Positions 1 through 7,933 of a stretch of DNA of 64,000 nt are shown piece by piece. A program made the position numbers and the translations under genes. This DNA comes from CALMEC01 sp963706315 (GTDB lineage Bacteria > Actinomycetota > Thermoleophilia > Miltoncostaeales > Miltoncostaeaceae). Position 1 is the stretch's first letter; each line of letters opens with the position of its first letter. The notes under the pieces were generated by a model. It searched no databases, was not told the DNA's origin, and worked only from the letters and a program-made list of their open reading frames with translations. The stretch is taken from contig CAVPMA010000013.1 in NCBI GenBank assembly GCA_963706315.1, positions 1 through 64,000 of the forward strand, written 5' to 3'.

Positions 1-34
1 CGCCACGACGGAGCTCCCAGCGTGAGCGAGGAGA

Positions 35-107
35 GCGGATGAAGGGACTCGAACCCTCGACCTTCTGCATGGCAAGCAGACGCTCTAGCCAACTGAGCTA
101 CATCCGC
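35..107 (-). tRNA. tRNA-Gly (anticodon GCC)
   Basis: The reverse strand folds into a full 73-nt cloverleaf: a 7-bp acceptor stem (GCGGATG/CATCCGC), a D-arm closed by GCTC/GAGC, an anticodon stem TCTGC/GCAGA with loop TTGCCAT, and a T-arm GAGGG/CCCTT (one G-T pair) with loop TTCGAGT. The anticodon is GCC, so it reads GGC glycine codons. The CCA end is not encoded. Confidence 0.95.
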
Positions 108-254
108 GAAGCCACGGGAGCATAGCGAACGTTCGCGGCCCGTCACAGGTGCCCCGGGGGCCGTTGAGTCGACGCGGGGGATGCCGATACAGGGGGCGGT
201 CGCGACGCTCCCACGAGGGTCCTGCGGCCCGACAACGATCCAAGGAGAATGCAG

Positions 255-1112
255 ATGCGCGATCTGCGGAGCATGCGCCGCAGGACCGTCCCGCTGCTCC
301 TCGCGGGCGTCCTCGCCGCCGCCGGAGTGACCTACGCCGTCGCGGCGATCCCCGGACCCGGCGGGACGATCACGGGATGCGTCAAGAAGTCCAACGGCAA
401 CCTCAGGGTGGTCGACGACGGCACGTCCTGCCGTCGCAACGAGGCGTCGCTGGTCTGGAACCAGACCGGTCCGAAGGGCGAGACCGGCGCGACCGGAGCA
501 ACCGGCCCTCAGGGATCCGCAGGGCCACAGGGCCCGGCTGGCCCACAGGGACCTCAGGGCCCTGCCGGAGCAGCGGGGGTTGCCGCCGCCGCCTGCCCGG
601 ACACCCCCGAGATGCCCGCGACCGAGGTCGGTGCGCCCGTGCGGATCTACGCCGACGTCAACGGAATCCCGGGCGAATCGGCGGTGAAAGGGCATGAGCA
701 CGAGATCGAACTGCAGTCCGTCGATCTCGGGATCACCTCGTGCGCGGCGGCCAGCGCCGGCGGCGCGGCCACCGCAAAGGCCGCTGTCGACGACGTCGAC
801 GTGACGAAGTTCATCGACGCGTCGAGCACCGAGCTCTTCAAGCACGTCGCGAACGGCTCCCACATCAGCAGCGTGGTGATCACCGTCGAGCGCACCGGAG
901 GAGCGTCCTCTTCTCAGAAGGTGGCCACCTACACCCTGAACGATGTGCAGGTGACGCAGTACCGCTCGCACTCCGGGGGGAACATCCCGCTCGAGTCGGT
1001 GTCCTTCACGTTCGCGAAGATCATGATCACGTACTTCGAGCAGACCGCGAACGGGCAGACGGGTTCGCCGCACACGGTCACCTACGACTTGACGACGCAC
1101 ACCACGACCTGA
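255..1112 (+). CDS. Secreted collagen-like protein with C-terminal Hcp-type domain
   Basis: This 285-aa protein has an N-terminal signal peptide or anchor (about residues 8-32), then a cysteine-bearing segment of the type that often precedes collagen-like repeats in actinobacterial proteins. About 12 Gly-X-Y triplets follow (residues ~72-108). The C-terminal ~155 residues match the Hcp family (type VI secretion tube protein/effector): the opening IYADVNGIPGES, then KGHEHEIELQSVD, and later VTKFIDASSTELF and PLESVSFTFAKI. Starting at 255 places AAGGAG (242-247) 7 nt upstream; the ATG at 249 would be too close to it. No T6SS gene lies nearby, so the domain probably serves as an extracellular beta-barrel or ring module. 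The family match is strong by eye; the function is unknown. Confidence 0.8.
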   Translation: MRDLRSMRRRTVPLLLAGVLAAAGVTYAVAAIPGPGGTITGCVKKSNGNLRVVDDGTSCRRNEASLVWNQTGPKGETGATGATGPQGSAGPQGPAGPQGPQGPAGAAGVAAAACPDTPEMPATEVGAPVRIYADVNGIPGESAVKGHEHEIELQSVDLGITSCAAASAGGAATAKAAVDDVDVTKFIDASSTELFKHVANGSHISSVVITVERTGGASSSQKVATYTLNDVQVTQYRSHSGGNIPLESVSFTFAKIMITYFEQTANGQTGSPHTVTYDLTTHTTT

Positions 1113-1123
1113 CGGACGGGGGC

Positions 1124-1151
1124 GCGAGGGTCGGCGTCGACCGGCCCTCGC
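1124..1151. terminator. Bidirectional terminator-like hairpin
   Basis: An 11-bp stem (1124-1134 with 1141-1151, one G-T pair) closes a 6-nt loop between the convergent Hcp-fusion and Nif3-like genes. There is no clear T-run. Confidence 0.5.
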
Positions 1152-1934
1152 CTACCCCTGGTGCCAGGGGTCGGTGTCGGTCGCAGCGAAGCGCACGTCC
1201 ACGTCGGCCTGGGCGAGCGCCCGTTCGAGCTTCTTCGCCCACCGCTTCATCGCGACCCGCTCCACGCTGGCGTGGGGAAGGGCGACGAGGGCGAGCCCCG
1301 GCGCCCGGTCCGCGTCGTGGTACTTGAGGTCGCTGGTGACGAACACGTCGGCGCCCGCCGCGAGCGCATCGGGGAGCAGCGACGCCCCGGAGCCGGTGCA
1401 GCACGCAACGGTCCGTACCCGGCCGCTCGGGTCGCCGACGTAGCGCCTCGGCGCGTCGAACGCCTCCCCTGCGCGCTTCACGAACCGATCCAGCGTCGTG
1501 CGCGCGGGCGCCTGGCCGATGCGGCCAAGCCCCACCGACGCGTCGACGGTCGACTCGCGCAGCGGACGCGTGCCGGTGAGGCCGAGGAGCTCCGCCATCA
1601 CGTCGTTCAACCCGCCGGCCGCCGCGTCGAGGTTGGTGTGCGCGGCGACGATCGCGATGCGCGCCTCGGCCGCCCGCAGGACGAGGTCGCCGGCCGGCGT
1701 ATCGTCGGTCACCGCCGACAGGGACGGGAAGATCGGCGGATGGTGGGTGATGACGGCGTCGCAGCCCAGCTCCGCCGCCTCGCCCAGCACCTCGTCACGG
1801 AGGTCGAGCGCCACCAGCACGCGACGGGCGGGCTGGTTGTGCCGCCCGACGAGCAGCCCGACGTTGTCCCAGTCCTCAGCGAGATGGGGCGGGGCGAGGC
1901 GCTCCAGCGCGGCGAGGAGTTCGGCGACCAGCAT
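1152..1934 (-). CDS. Nif3-like dinuclear metal centre protein
   Basis: This 260-aa protein belongs to the Nif3/YbgI/YqfO family (often called GTP cyclohydrolase 1 type 2 homologue or DUF34), which forms toroidal hexamers carrying a two-metal site. Metal-binding signatures are visible: ITHHPPIF near residue 63, AHTNLDAA near 98, and the C-terminal HASVE replacing the more usual GH..(S/T)E. The N-terminal EDWDNVGLLVG is typical. The length matches the short single-domain form without the inserted PII-like domain. It follows the EF-G2 gene by 44 nt on the same strand and may be cotranscribed. The cellular role of the family is unsettled. Confidence 0.88.
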   Translation of the reverse strand: MLVAELLAALERLAPPHLAEDWDNVGLLVGRHNQPARRVLVALDLRDEVLGEAAELGCDAVITHHPPIFPSLSAVTDDTPAGDLVLRAAEARIAIVAAHTNLDAAAGGLNDVMAELLGLTGTRPLRESTVDASVGLGRIGQAPARTTLDRFVKRAGEAFDAPRRYVGDPSGRVRTVACCTGSGASLLPDALAAGADVFVTSDLKYHDADRAPGLALVALPHASVERVAMKRWAKKLERALAQADVDVRFAATDTDPWHQG

Positions 1935-1978
1935 GGCCGAAGCCTACGCACCGGCCGCGGGCGACCCGGGTCGGCCCG

Positions 1979-4048
1979 TCAGGCCGCCTCGTTCGCGGCG
2001 ACCGCCTTCTCGGTGAGGTGCGGCGGCACCTCCTCGTAGCGCAGGAAGTCCATCGTGTAGTCACCCCGGCCGCCGGTCATCGCGCGAAGGTCCGGCGCAT
2101 AGGTGAGCATCTCGGCCATCGGCACCTCGGCGCGGACCACCTGGTTGTGTCCCTTCGCCTCCATGCCCAGCGGCCGCCCGCGTCGCGAGTTGAGGTCGCC
2201 CATCACGTCGCCGACCGCCTCCTCCGGCACGTTCACCTCCACCTGCATGATCGGCTCGAGGAGCACCGGGCCGGCCTTCTCGAGCGCGGCCTTCATCCCG
2301 AGCGACCCGGCGATCTTGAACGCCATCTCCGAGGAGTCGACGGTGTGGTACTTGCCGTCGTACAGGGTCACGCGCAGGTCGACGACCGGGAACCCGCCGA
2401 TGTCGCCCTTGATCATCGCCTCCAGCACGCCCTTCTCGACGGCCGGGATGAACTGCCGCGGGATCGCGCCGCCCACGATCTTGTCGACGAACTCGAACCC
2501 GACGCCGCGCGGGAGCGGCTCGATGCGGATCCAGCAGTCGCCGTACTGGCCGCGCCCGCCGCTCTGCTTCTTGTGCTTCCCCTCGGCCTGGGCCTCGCGG
2601 GTGATGGTCTCGCGATACGGCACGTGGGGCTTGTGGAGGTCCACCTCAACCCCGAAGCGGCGCTTCATCCGCTCGAGCACCGACTCCACGTGCATCTGTG
2701 AGAGCCCGCCGACGATGAGGTCGGCGGTCTGCTCGTCGCGGTGGACGTCGAGCGACGGATCCTCCTCCTGCAGGCGCCGCAGCGCCTGCGCCACCTTGTC
2801 CTCCTCCCCCTGCGTCTTGGGGGTGACCGCGAAGCTCATGACGGCGGGAGGGAACTCCACCGGCCGCAGCGCGACCGTGGCGGTGCCGGTGGTGAGCACG
2901 TCGCCGGTGGTGACGTCCTTGAGCTTCGCGACGGCGCCGATGTCGCCCGGGCCGAGCTCGGCGACCGACTCGTGGTCCTTGCCCTGCAGGCGCATGAGCT
3001 GGCCGATGCGCTCCTTCGCGCCGGTGCGCGTATCGACGACCTGGCTGTCGGAGGCGAGCACTCCCGAGATCACGCGCAGGAGGTTGATCTTGCCGCTGAA
3101 CGGGTCGGCGAGCGTCTTGAAGCAGTAGACGATGGCGGGGCCGTCCTCGGCGAGCGGGATCTCGGTCTCCTCGTCCGTCGCCGTGTCGACGCCGGTCCAC
3201 GCGCCAAGCTCCGGCGGTGCCGGGAGCTCGTCGACGATGAGATCGAGAATGCGGTCCGCGCCCAGCCCGTCCTTGCCGCCCGCGGCGCAGACGACCGGGA
3301 AGATCCGCCGCTCGAGAATGCCCTTGTGGATGCCCTCGATGAGCTCTTCGGTGGTGATCTCCTCGCCGCCGAGGTACTTCTCGATGAGCTCGTCGTCGGC
3401 CTCCGCGACGATGTCGATGAGCTTCTCGCGTGCCGCCTCGGCTGCCTCGAGATGGTCGGCCGGGATGTCCCCGGTGGTCCCCTTCGGGCTGCCGGCGTAC
3501 GTCGTCGCGGTCATCGAGACGAGGTCGATCACCCCCCGGAAGTCACCCTCGGTCCCGATCGGGATCTCAACCGCCACGCATCCCGACGACATCTCCCGCA
3601 GGGCGTCCAGCGACGCCTGGAAGCCGGCGCGCTCGCGGTCGAGCATGTTGACGATCACGGCGCGGGCGACACCGGCCTCCTCGCACCGCTCCCAGAGCCG
3701 CTCCGTCGACACCTCGACCCCGGCCTGGCCGTTGACCACCATGAGGGCGCAGTCCGAGGCGCGGATCGAGGTCAGCGCGTCGGCCAGGAACGACGACTCC
3801 CCCGGAGCGTCGATGAGGTTGATTTCGACCCCGCGCCACGTGAGGTGGCACAACGCCGCCGAGATGCTCATCCCGCGACGCTTCTCCTCCTCGTCGTGGT
3901 CGGCCACGGTGGTGCCGTCGGCGACGCTGCCGAGCCGATTCGTGGCGCCCGCGGCGAAGAGCAACGCCTCCACCAGGCTCGTCTTCCCCGTACCGCGGTG
4001 TCCCAACACCGCGACGTTCCGGATCTTCGAGGGGTCCTGGTGGGCCAT
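1979..4048 (-). CDS. Elongation factor G-like protein (EF-G2 type)
   Basis: This 689-aa protein has the EF-G domain order: GTPase, domain II, and domains III-V (PRGVGFEF in domain IV). The G-domain motifs depart from canonical EF-G. G1 is GHRGTGKTS (16-24), G3 is DAPGE (80-84) where EF-G has DTPGH, and G4 is NMLD (134-137) in place of NKxD. The catalytic histidine that follows DxPG is therefore glutamate. This fits the actinobacterial EF-G2 paralogue group, in which the mycobacterial member is reported to lack ribosome-dependent GTPase activity. A GAAAGG Shine-Dalgarno precedes the start. It probably does not replace the main translocase, and its actual role is unknown. Confidence 0.85.
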   Translation of the reverse strand: MAHQDPSKIRNVAVLGHRGTGKTSLVEALLFAAGATNRLGSVADGTTVADHDEEEKRRGMSISAALCHLTWRGVEINLIDAPGESSFLADALTSIRASDCALMVVNGQAGVEVSTERLWERCEEAGVARAVIVNMLDRERAGFQASLDALREMSSGCVAVEIPIGTEGDFRGVIDLVSMTATTYAGSPKGTTGDIPADHLEAAEAAREKLIDIVAEADDELIEKYLGGEEITTEELIEGIHKGILERRIFPVVCAAGGKDGLGADRILDLIVDELPAPPELGAWTGVDTATDEETEIPLAEDGPAIVYCFKTLADPFSGKINLLRVISGVLASDSQVVDTRTGAKERIGQLMRLQGKDHESVAELGPGDIGAVAKLKDVTTGDVLTTGTATVALRPVEFPPAVMSFAVTPKTQGEEDKVAQALRRLQEEDPSLDVHRDEQTADLIVGGLSQMHVESVLERMKRRFGVEVDLHKPHVPYRETITREAQAEGKHKKQSGGRGQYGDCWIRIEPLPRGVGFEFVDKIVGGAIPRQFIPAVEKGVLEAMIKGDIGGFPVVDLRVTLYDGKYHTVDSSEMAFKIAGSLGMKAALEKAGPVLLEPIMQVEVNVPEEAVGDVMGDLNSRRGRPLGMEAKGHNQVVRAEVPMAEMLTYAPDLRAMTGGRGDYTMDFLRYEEVPPHLTEKAVAANEAA

Positions 4049-4084
4049 TTCGTACCTTTCGTCACGAATGCACGAATCGGCGCG

Positions 4085-4090
4085 ATTCTA
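4085..4090 (-). promoter_or_regulatory. Candidate -10 element (TAGAAT) for the EF-G2 gene
   Basis: TAGAAT on the reverse strand lies 36 nt before the EF-G2 start, in the 94-nt gap after the sigma-factor gene. An A-tract (GAAAAAA) sits about 17 nt further upstream. No good -35 is visible. Confidence 0.35.
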
Positions 4091-4142
4091 CCCAGCGACG
4101 CAAGGCTTTTTTCGCCCTGCGGGCAGGTGGACGGCGGGAGCG

Positions 4143-4973
4143 TCAGGCCGGATCGTCGGAGAGCCGGCCGCGCAGGCGGAGGACCGCCTTGGTGTGCAGC
4201 TGGCTGACGCGGCTCTCGGTCACGCCGAGCACCTCGCCGATCTCCCGCAGCGTCAGACCCTCGTAGTAGTAGAGGGAGACGACGATCTTCTCGCGTTCGG
4301 GCAGGCCCGAGATCGCGTCGGCGAGGCTGATGCGCGTCTCCATCTCGCCGACGACCGACGCGGGGTCGCTCAGGTCGCCGTCGCCGATGGTGTCGATGAG
4401 CGCGAGGGTCTCGCCGCCGCTCGATGTGCTCCACATCTCGTCGAGCGCCACCAGCGACGAGTTGGCGATCTGGGTGATGCTCTCCTGGAAGTCGGATGGG
4501 CTCACGCCCAGCGCCTCGGCCATCTCCGCGTCGGTCGGCGCGCGGTGGAGCTTGTGCTCGAGCTGTGCGGAGGTCCGCTCGATCTCGCGAGCCCGGGCCC
4601 GCACCGACCGGGGCACCCAGTCCAGCGAGCGCAGCTCGTCGATGATCGCACCCTTGATCCGCGTGACGGCGTAGGTCTCGAACTTGATGCGTCGCTTCGG
4701 GTCGAACCGCTCAACGGCGTTGATCAGCCCGAGGAGGCCATAGGAGATCAGGTCGGCCTCGTCGACATGTGACGGCAGCGCCGCGCTCATCCGTCCCGCG
4801 ACGTACTTCACGAGCGGCGCGTAGTTCAGGATGAGCTGATCGCGCGAGGCCTGGTCGTCGTACTCCTTGAGCCGCCGCCACAGCGACTGCAGATCGCGAT
4901 CCGACAGCTTGCCTGGCGCCCGACCGGTGCCGGCGTCGTCACCGTTCGTGGCGTCGTCCTCTGCGGCACTCAT
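4143..4973 (-). CDS. FliA/WhiG-family RNA polymerase sigma factor
   Basis: This sigma-70 family protein (276 aa from ATG 4973) has region 2 (ADLISYGLLGLINAVERFD and the following FETYAVTRIKGAIIDELR), region 3 (WVPRSVRARAREIERT) and region 4 with its helix-turn-helix (LTLREIGEVLGVTESRVSQL). The region 2 sequence AVTRIKGAIIDELRSLDWVP is characteristic of the FliA/WhiG/SigD group, which drives motility or development genes. No flagellar genes are in the window, so a WhiG-like developmental or stress role is more likely. An in-frame GTG at 4997 is an alternative start; neither start has a clear Shine-Dalgarno. Confidence 0.9.
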   Translation of the reverse strand: MSAAEDDATNGDDAGTGRAPGKLSDRDLQSLWRRLKEYDDQASRDQLILNYAPLVKYVAGRMSAALPSHVDEADLISYGLLGLINAVERFDPKRRIKFETYAVTRIKGAIIDELRSLDWVPRSVRARAREIERTSAQLEHKLHRAPTDAEMAEALGVSPSDFQESITQIANSSLVALDEMWSTSSGGETLALIDTIGDGDLSDPASVVGEMETRISLADAISGLPEREKIVVSLYYYEGLTLREIGEVLGVTESRVSQLHTKAVLRLRGRLSDDPA

Positions 4974-5022
4974 CCGGCGCAAGTGTACGCCCACCACTCG
5001 GCGGATGTCGCACCGTCCGCCG

Positions 5023-5280
5023 CTAGCGGCGCGGGGTGGCGTGGTTCGCGACGATCACCGCGTCGACGGCGGAGCAGATGGCCAGGGCCGCCCCGATCAG
5101 CGGCGCGATCCACCGTGCCGCGGAGTCGGCTCCGGCGATCTGCGCGACCACCACCAGCCCGACGAACCAGATGAGCCCTCGTCCGAACCGGCCGAGGTAG
5201 ACCTGCCCGAGGCCGGGGATGATGAAGCTCAGGATGCCCGCCCGTGCCTGTGGCGAGAGCCGCTCGACCAGGTTCTTCAG
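5023..5280 (-). CDS. Small TM2-like membrane protein, probable CTG start
   Basis: The encoded 85-aa protein has two hydrophobic segments and the motif IIPGLGQVYLGRFGRGLIW, which resembles TM2/DUF5683-type small membrane proteins. Its first conserved residues begin right where the upstream MBL gene stops. The reading frame has no ATG or GTG there; CTG at 5280-5278 overlaps the stop as CTGA. A TTG about 110 nt further up would overlap the MBL gene heavily. The coding call is fair and the start uncertain. Its role is unknown. Confidence 0.6.
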   Translation of the reverse strand: MKNLVERLSPQARAGILSFIIPGLGQVYLGRFGRGLIWFVGLVVVAQIAGADSAARWIAPLIGAALAICSAVDAVIVANHATPRR

Positions 5281-6035
5281 CCTGCGGATACGGCCACCGC
5301 CTCCCCCTGGCGGGCCCAGTCGACCGGGCCTGAGAAGCTCGCCCGCGCGAGGGCCAGGGCGGCGTCGCGATCGTGCTCCGGGTAGCAATGCGTGAGGAGC
5401 AGCCGCCCCGCCCCGGCGCGCGACGCGATCTCCCCCGCCTCGCGTCCGGAGAGATGGATGGGCGCCGGCGGGAGTGGCTCGGCGCCGTGTGAGCATTCCG
5501 CGACGAGCAGTTGCGTGCCGGCGGCGAGCCGAACGAGCGACTCGTTGGGGGCGCAGTCGGCCCCGTAGGTCACCGACGCGGCCCCGACATCGACCCGGAT
5601 GGCGAACGTCGGCGGCGTGTGGGGAACCTCCGCCCAGCTGATCCCGAGACCGTCGATGTCGACCCGGCCGGACGATCCGCCGAGCACCTCGAACGCGAAC
5701 GCGTCCCAGCCGTCCGGCCCGGCGAATGCCGCGAGCCGATCCCGGAGCCCGGGCGGGCCGAGGATCCGCAGACGATGCCCGCGTCCCGGGCCCCAGGACA
5801 TGTAGACCCGCAGACTGAACAGGTCGGCGCAGTGGTCGGGATGCAGATGGGAGATCACGATCGCCGACAGGCGCTCGGGCGCGATCTCGTCCTGGAGCCG
5901 GTTGAGCGCCCCCGCGCCGAGGTCCAAGCAGATGGCGATGTCGCCCGCGCGGATGAGATACGCGCTCTGCGCCTCGCCGGGCCGCGCGTACGCGCCGCCG
6001 ACCCCGACCGGGATCAAGCTGAGTGATTCCGACAC
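5277..6035 (-). CDS. MBL-fold metallo-hydrolase, RNase Z-like
   Basis: This 252-aa metallo-beta-lactamase-fold protein has the metal motif SHLHPDHC (HxHxDH), an early aspartate (CLDLGAGA), a later TYGADCAP and C-terminal LLLTHCYPEHD. The layout resembles the RNase Z/ElaC and phosphodiesterase branch of the superfamily, but it lacks a recognisable exosite, so the substrate is open. GTG at 6035 is chosen because it leaves only 22 nt before the divergent lipoprotein gene; in-frame codons extend upstream into that gene and are unlikely to be used. Confidence 0.8.
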   Translation of the reverse strand: MSESLSLIPVGVGGAYARPGEAQSAYLIRAGDIAICLDLGAGALNRLQDEIAPERLSAIVISHLHPDHCADLFSLRVYMSWGPGRGHRLRILGPPGLRDRLAAFAGPDGWDAFAFEVLGGSSGRVDIDGLGISWAEVPHTPPTFAIRVDVGAASVTYGADCAPNESLVRLAAGTQLLVAECSHGAEPLPPAPIHLSGREAGEIASRAGAGRLLLTHCYPEHDRDAALALARASFSGPVDWARQGEAVAVSAG

Positions 6036-6045
6036 GAAAGGATGG

Positions 6046-6051
6046 TATACC
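6046..6051 (+). promoter_or_regulatory. Candidate -10 (TATACC) of a leaderless lipoprotein gene
   Basis: TATACC lies exactly 6 nt before the ATG at 6058 and sits in the palindrome GGTATACC (6044-6051). No Shine-Dalgarno precedes the ATG. Confidence 0.35.
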
Positions 6052-6057
6052 GGCGCC

Positions 6058-6927
6058 ATGAGCCGTCTTCGCACGCTCGCGCTGGCCGCGCTGGCCGTCG
6101 CCCTCCTCGCCGCCGCGGGCTGCGGCGGAGGCGGATCCACCGACCGGGTGTCCGGCCTGACCGCCGACGAGATCCTGCGCCAGAGCACCGCCGCGGCGGA
6201 CCAGCTAACCGCGTTCACGCTCACCGGGAACGCAACGGTGCAGGCGAAGGTGGCGGGCGGAGCGCTGCCGGCCCTGGTCACCCAGGCGCTCGCCGATTCG
6301 GTCAAGGTGCGGGGCACGGGACCGATCAACGGCGACTCGGTGTCGTTCGACTTCGACGCGACCCTGTCGGGCCTCCCGACGATCCAGGGCAACCTGACCA
6401 AGGTCGGCGGCGACCTCTACCTCGGCGTCCTCGGAACCGACTACAAGGTGGCGCTGCCCAAGGAGCAGGTCGCCGCGGTGGTGCCTGCCGACCTGGTCGC
6501 CGGCCTCCTCGGCTGGGCGACCGATCCGGCAGTCGCGGGACGCGAGACCGTGGACGGCACCAAGACGGTCCACCTGACCGCGAAGGTGGATCTCAAGCAG
6601 GCGCTCGGCACCATCTCGAGCGCGGTCGCGGCCCTCGGCGGCGGAAAGGTCTCCCCCGCCACGCTCGAGCGATCGCAGACGCAGCTTGAGGCGGCGGTGA
6701 CCGAGCAGGCACTCGACCTGTGGATCGGCATCGACGACCTCATCCCCCGGCGGATCACCGCCAAGCTGCAGTACGCGGGCAAGATCGCCGCGCTGCCCGC
6801 GCTCCGCTCCGGCTCGCTCGACCTCGACACGCGCTTCTCCAAGATCGGCGAGGAAGCGACCATCACCGCGCCGGCGACAACGGAGGTGCTCGACCTCGCG
6901 CGCCTGCGCTCGCTCGCAGGGGGCTAG
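6058..6927 (+). CDS. LppX/LprG-like lipoprotein
   Basis: This 289-aa protein begins with a classical lipoprotein signal peptide ending in lipobox LAAAGC (cysteine about residue 22) and a GGGG linker. The mature part, with alternating TGNATVQAKV, VSFDFDATLSGL and GDLYLGVLGTDYKV segments, matches the LppX/LprA/LprF/LprG fold, a half-barrel with a hydrophobic cavity that carries lipids or lipoglycans at the cell surface. The C-terminal part also repeats the family's ITAKLQY strand pattern. No partner permease gene is adjacent. The family call is good and the ligand unknown. Confidence 0.75.
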   Translation: MSRLRTLALAALAVALLAAAGCGGGGSTDRVSGLTADEILRQSTAAADQLTAFTLTGNATVQAKVAGGALPALVTQALADSVKVRGTGPINGDSVSFDFDATLSGLPTIQGNLTKVGGDLYLGVLGTDYKVALPKEQVAAVVPADLVAGLLGWATDPAVAGRETVDGTKTVHLTAKVDLKQALGTISSAVAALGGGKVSPATLERSQTQLEAAVTEQALDLWIGIDDLIPRRITAKLQYAGKIAALPALRSGSLDLDTRFSKIGEEATITAPATTEVLDLARLRSLAGG

Positions 6928-6931
6928 CGCA

Positions 6932-7372
6932 TCACTCGCCGTCGAGCGCGTCGACGGCCTTGACGTTGCGGACGTCGAAGTCATCGGCGCCGTCGGGCTC
7001 GTCCAGGAAGGCATCCAGGATCTCCCGGCCGACCTGGTCGCTCGTCGCGCGCAGCGACATCACGAGGACGTTCGCGTGGTTGTACTTGCGCGCCAGACGG
7101 GCCGTCTCCGCGTCCGCACAAAGCGCCGCGCGGACCCCGGCCACCTTGTTCGCGGCGATCGAAACGCCCGTGCCGGACCAGCAGAACAGCACGCCTCGGT
7201 CCGCCGTCCCGTCGGCCACACGGCGGCCGACGTCCGCGCCGACCTCCGCCCACTCCTGCTCGCCGTCGGCGAGCGGCCCGACGAGCGCGACGTCGTGTCC
7301 CGCCTGGGCAAGCGCCGCGACCACCGTGTCGGTCAACGGGGTCCGCTCGTCCGATCCCACCGCGATGCGCAT
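6932..7372 (-). CDS. RpiB/LacA/LacB-family sugar-phosphate isomerase
   Basis: This 146-aa enzyme carries the RpiB family core: the N-terminal IAVGSDERT, the strand around RGVLFCWSGTGVSIAANKV with the catalytic-type cysteine and GTG loop, RAALCADAETARLARKYN, and NVLVMS. RpiB interconverts ribose-5-phosphate and ribulose-5-phosphate, and close relatives act on other sugar phosphates. The typical D-H active-site start (AxDH) is SDE here, so the exact substrate may differ. It converges with the lipoprotein gene, 4 nt apart. Confidence 0.82.
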   Translation of the reverse strand: MRIAVGSDERTPLTDTVVAALAQAGHDVALVGPLADGEQEWAEVGADVGRRVADGTADRGVLFCWSGTGVSIAANKVAGVRAALCADAETARLARKYNHANVLVMSLRATSDQVGREILDAFLDEPDGADDFDVRNVKAVDALDGE

Positions 7373-7468
7373 TCGCACAGGATATCCCCGCTGTGCAGCG
7401 GGGCGGTTGCGCCGACCGGCGGCGCGCGGGAATGTTCGCCGGTCCCGCCGTCGCGAAGGAGCTACCCC

Positions 7469-7891
7469 ATGAACCTGCCTGACAACGTCATCTCCCTGAT
7501 CGAGCGCGGGCCGCTCACGACCTGCGTCACCCGCAACCCGGACGGGGGACCGCAGGTGAGCTGCGTCTGGGTCGGCGTCGAGGACGGCGAGGTGTACTTC
7601 GTCTCCCTCCCCGAGAACCGCAAGGTCCAGAATCTGCGCCGGGACCCGCGCATCGTTCTGGTCATGCCCGCGGGAACGAGGAACGCGGTCGGCATGGAGG
7701 AGTACTGCGTGCTGCACGGCCGCGCGCGCATCGAGGCGGGCGGCGGCCCGGAGCGGCTGCAGGAGCTCGCCTACACCTACGTCGGCCCGGACTCCGTCTT
7801 CCCGCCGATGTCGGACCCGCCGCCCGGCCACGTCATCAGGATCGAGGCGCTGCGGTTCGGCGGCCTCGGGCCCTGGACGGAGCCGTCCTGA
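7469..7891 (+). CDS. Pyridoxamine 5'-phosphate oxidase-like, F420/FMN-binding split barrel protein
   Basis: This 140-aa protein has the split-barrel flavin fold: TCVTRNPDGGPQVSCVWVGV near the N-terminus, then VYFVSLPENRKVQNLRRDPR and VLHGRARIE. This is the pattern of PPOX-class enzymes, many of which use coenzyme F420 in actinobacteria. A good Shine-Dalgarno (AAGGAGC, 7456-7462) supports the ATG. It likely reduces or oxidises a small substrate in the cytoplasm; the substrate cannot be predicted. Confidence 0.8.
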   Translation: MNLPDNVISLIERGPLTTCVTRNPDGGPQVSCVWVGVEDGEVYFVSLPENRKVQNLRRDPRIVLVMPAGTRNAVGMEEYCVLHGRARIEAGGGPERLQELAYTYVGPDSVFPPMSDPPPGHVIRIEALRFGGLGPWTEPS

Positions 7892-7921
7892 CGCGACGGG
7901 CGGCCCCGGCTGCGCGCGGGC

Positions 7922-7927
7922 TAGGCT
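7922..7927 (+). promoter_or_regulatory. Candidate -10 (TAGGCT), leaderless MBL gene
   Basis: TAGGCT followed by 6 nt and then the ATG at 7934. There is no Shine-Dalgarno. Confidence 0.4.
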
Positions 7928-7933
7928 GACGAG

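Noticed and set aside
459..580. Repetitive DNA near the start of the window as a minisatellite
   Set aside because: It is explained by Gly-X-Y collagen codons in frame.
255..1112. A type VI secretion locus
   Set aside because: Only an Hcp-like domain is present, in a Sec-type secreted protein; no sheath, baseplate or ClpV gene is in the window.
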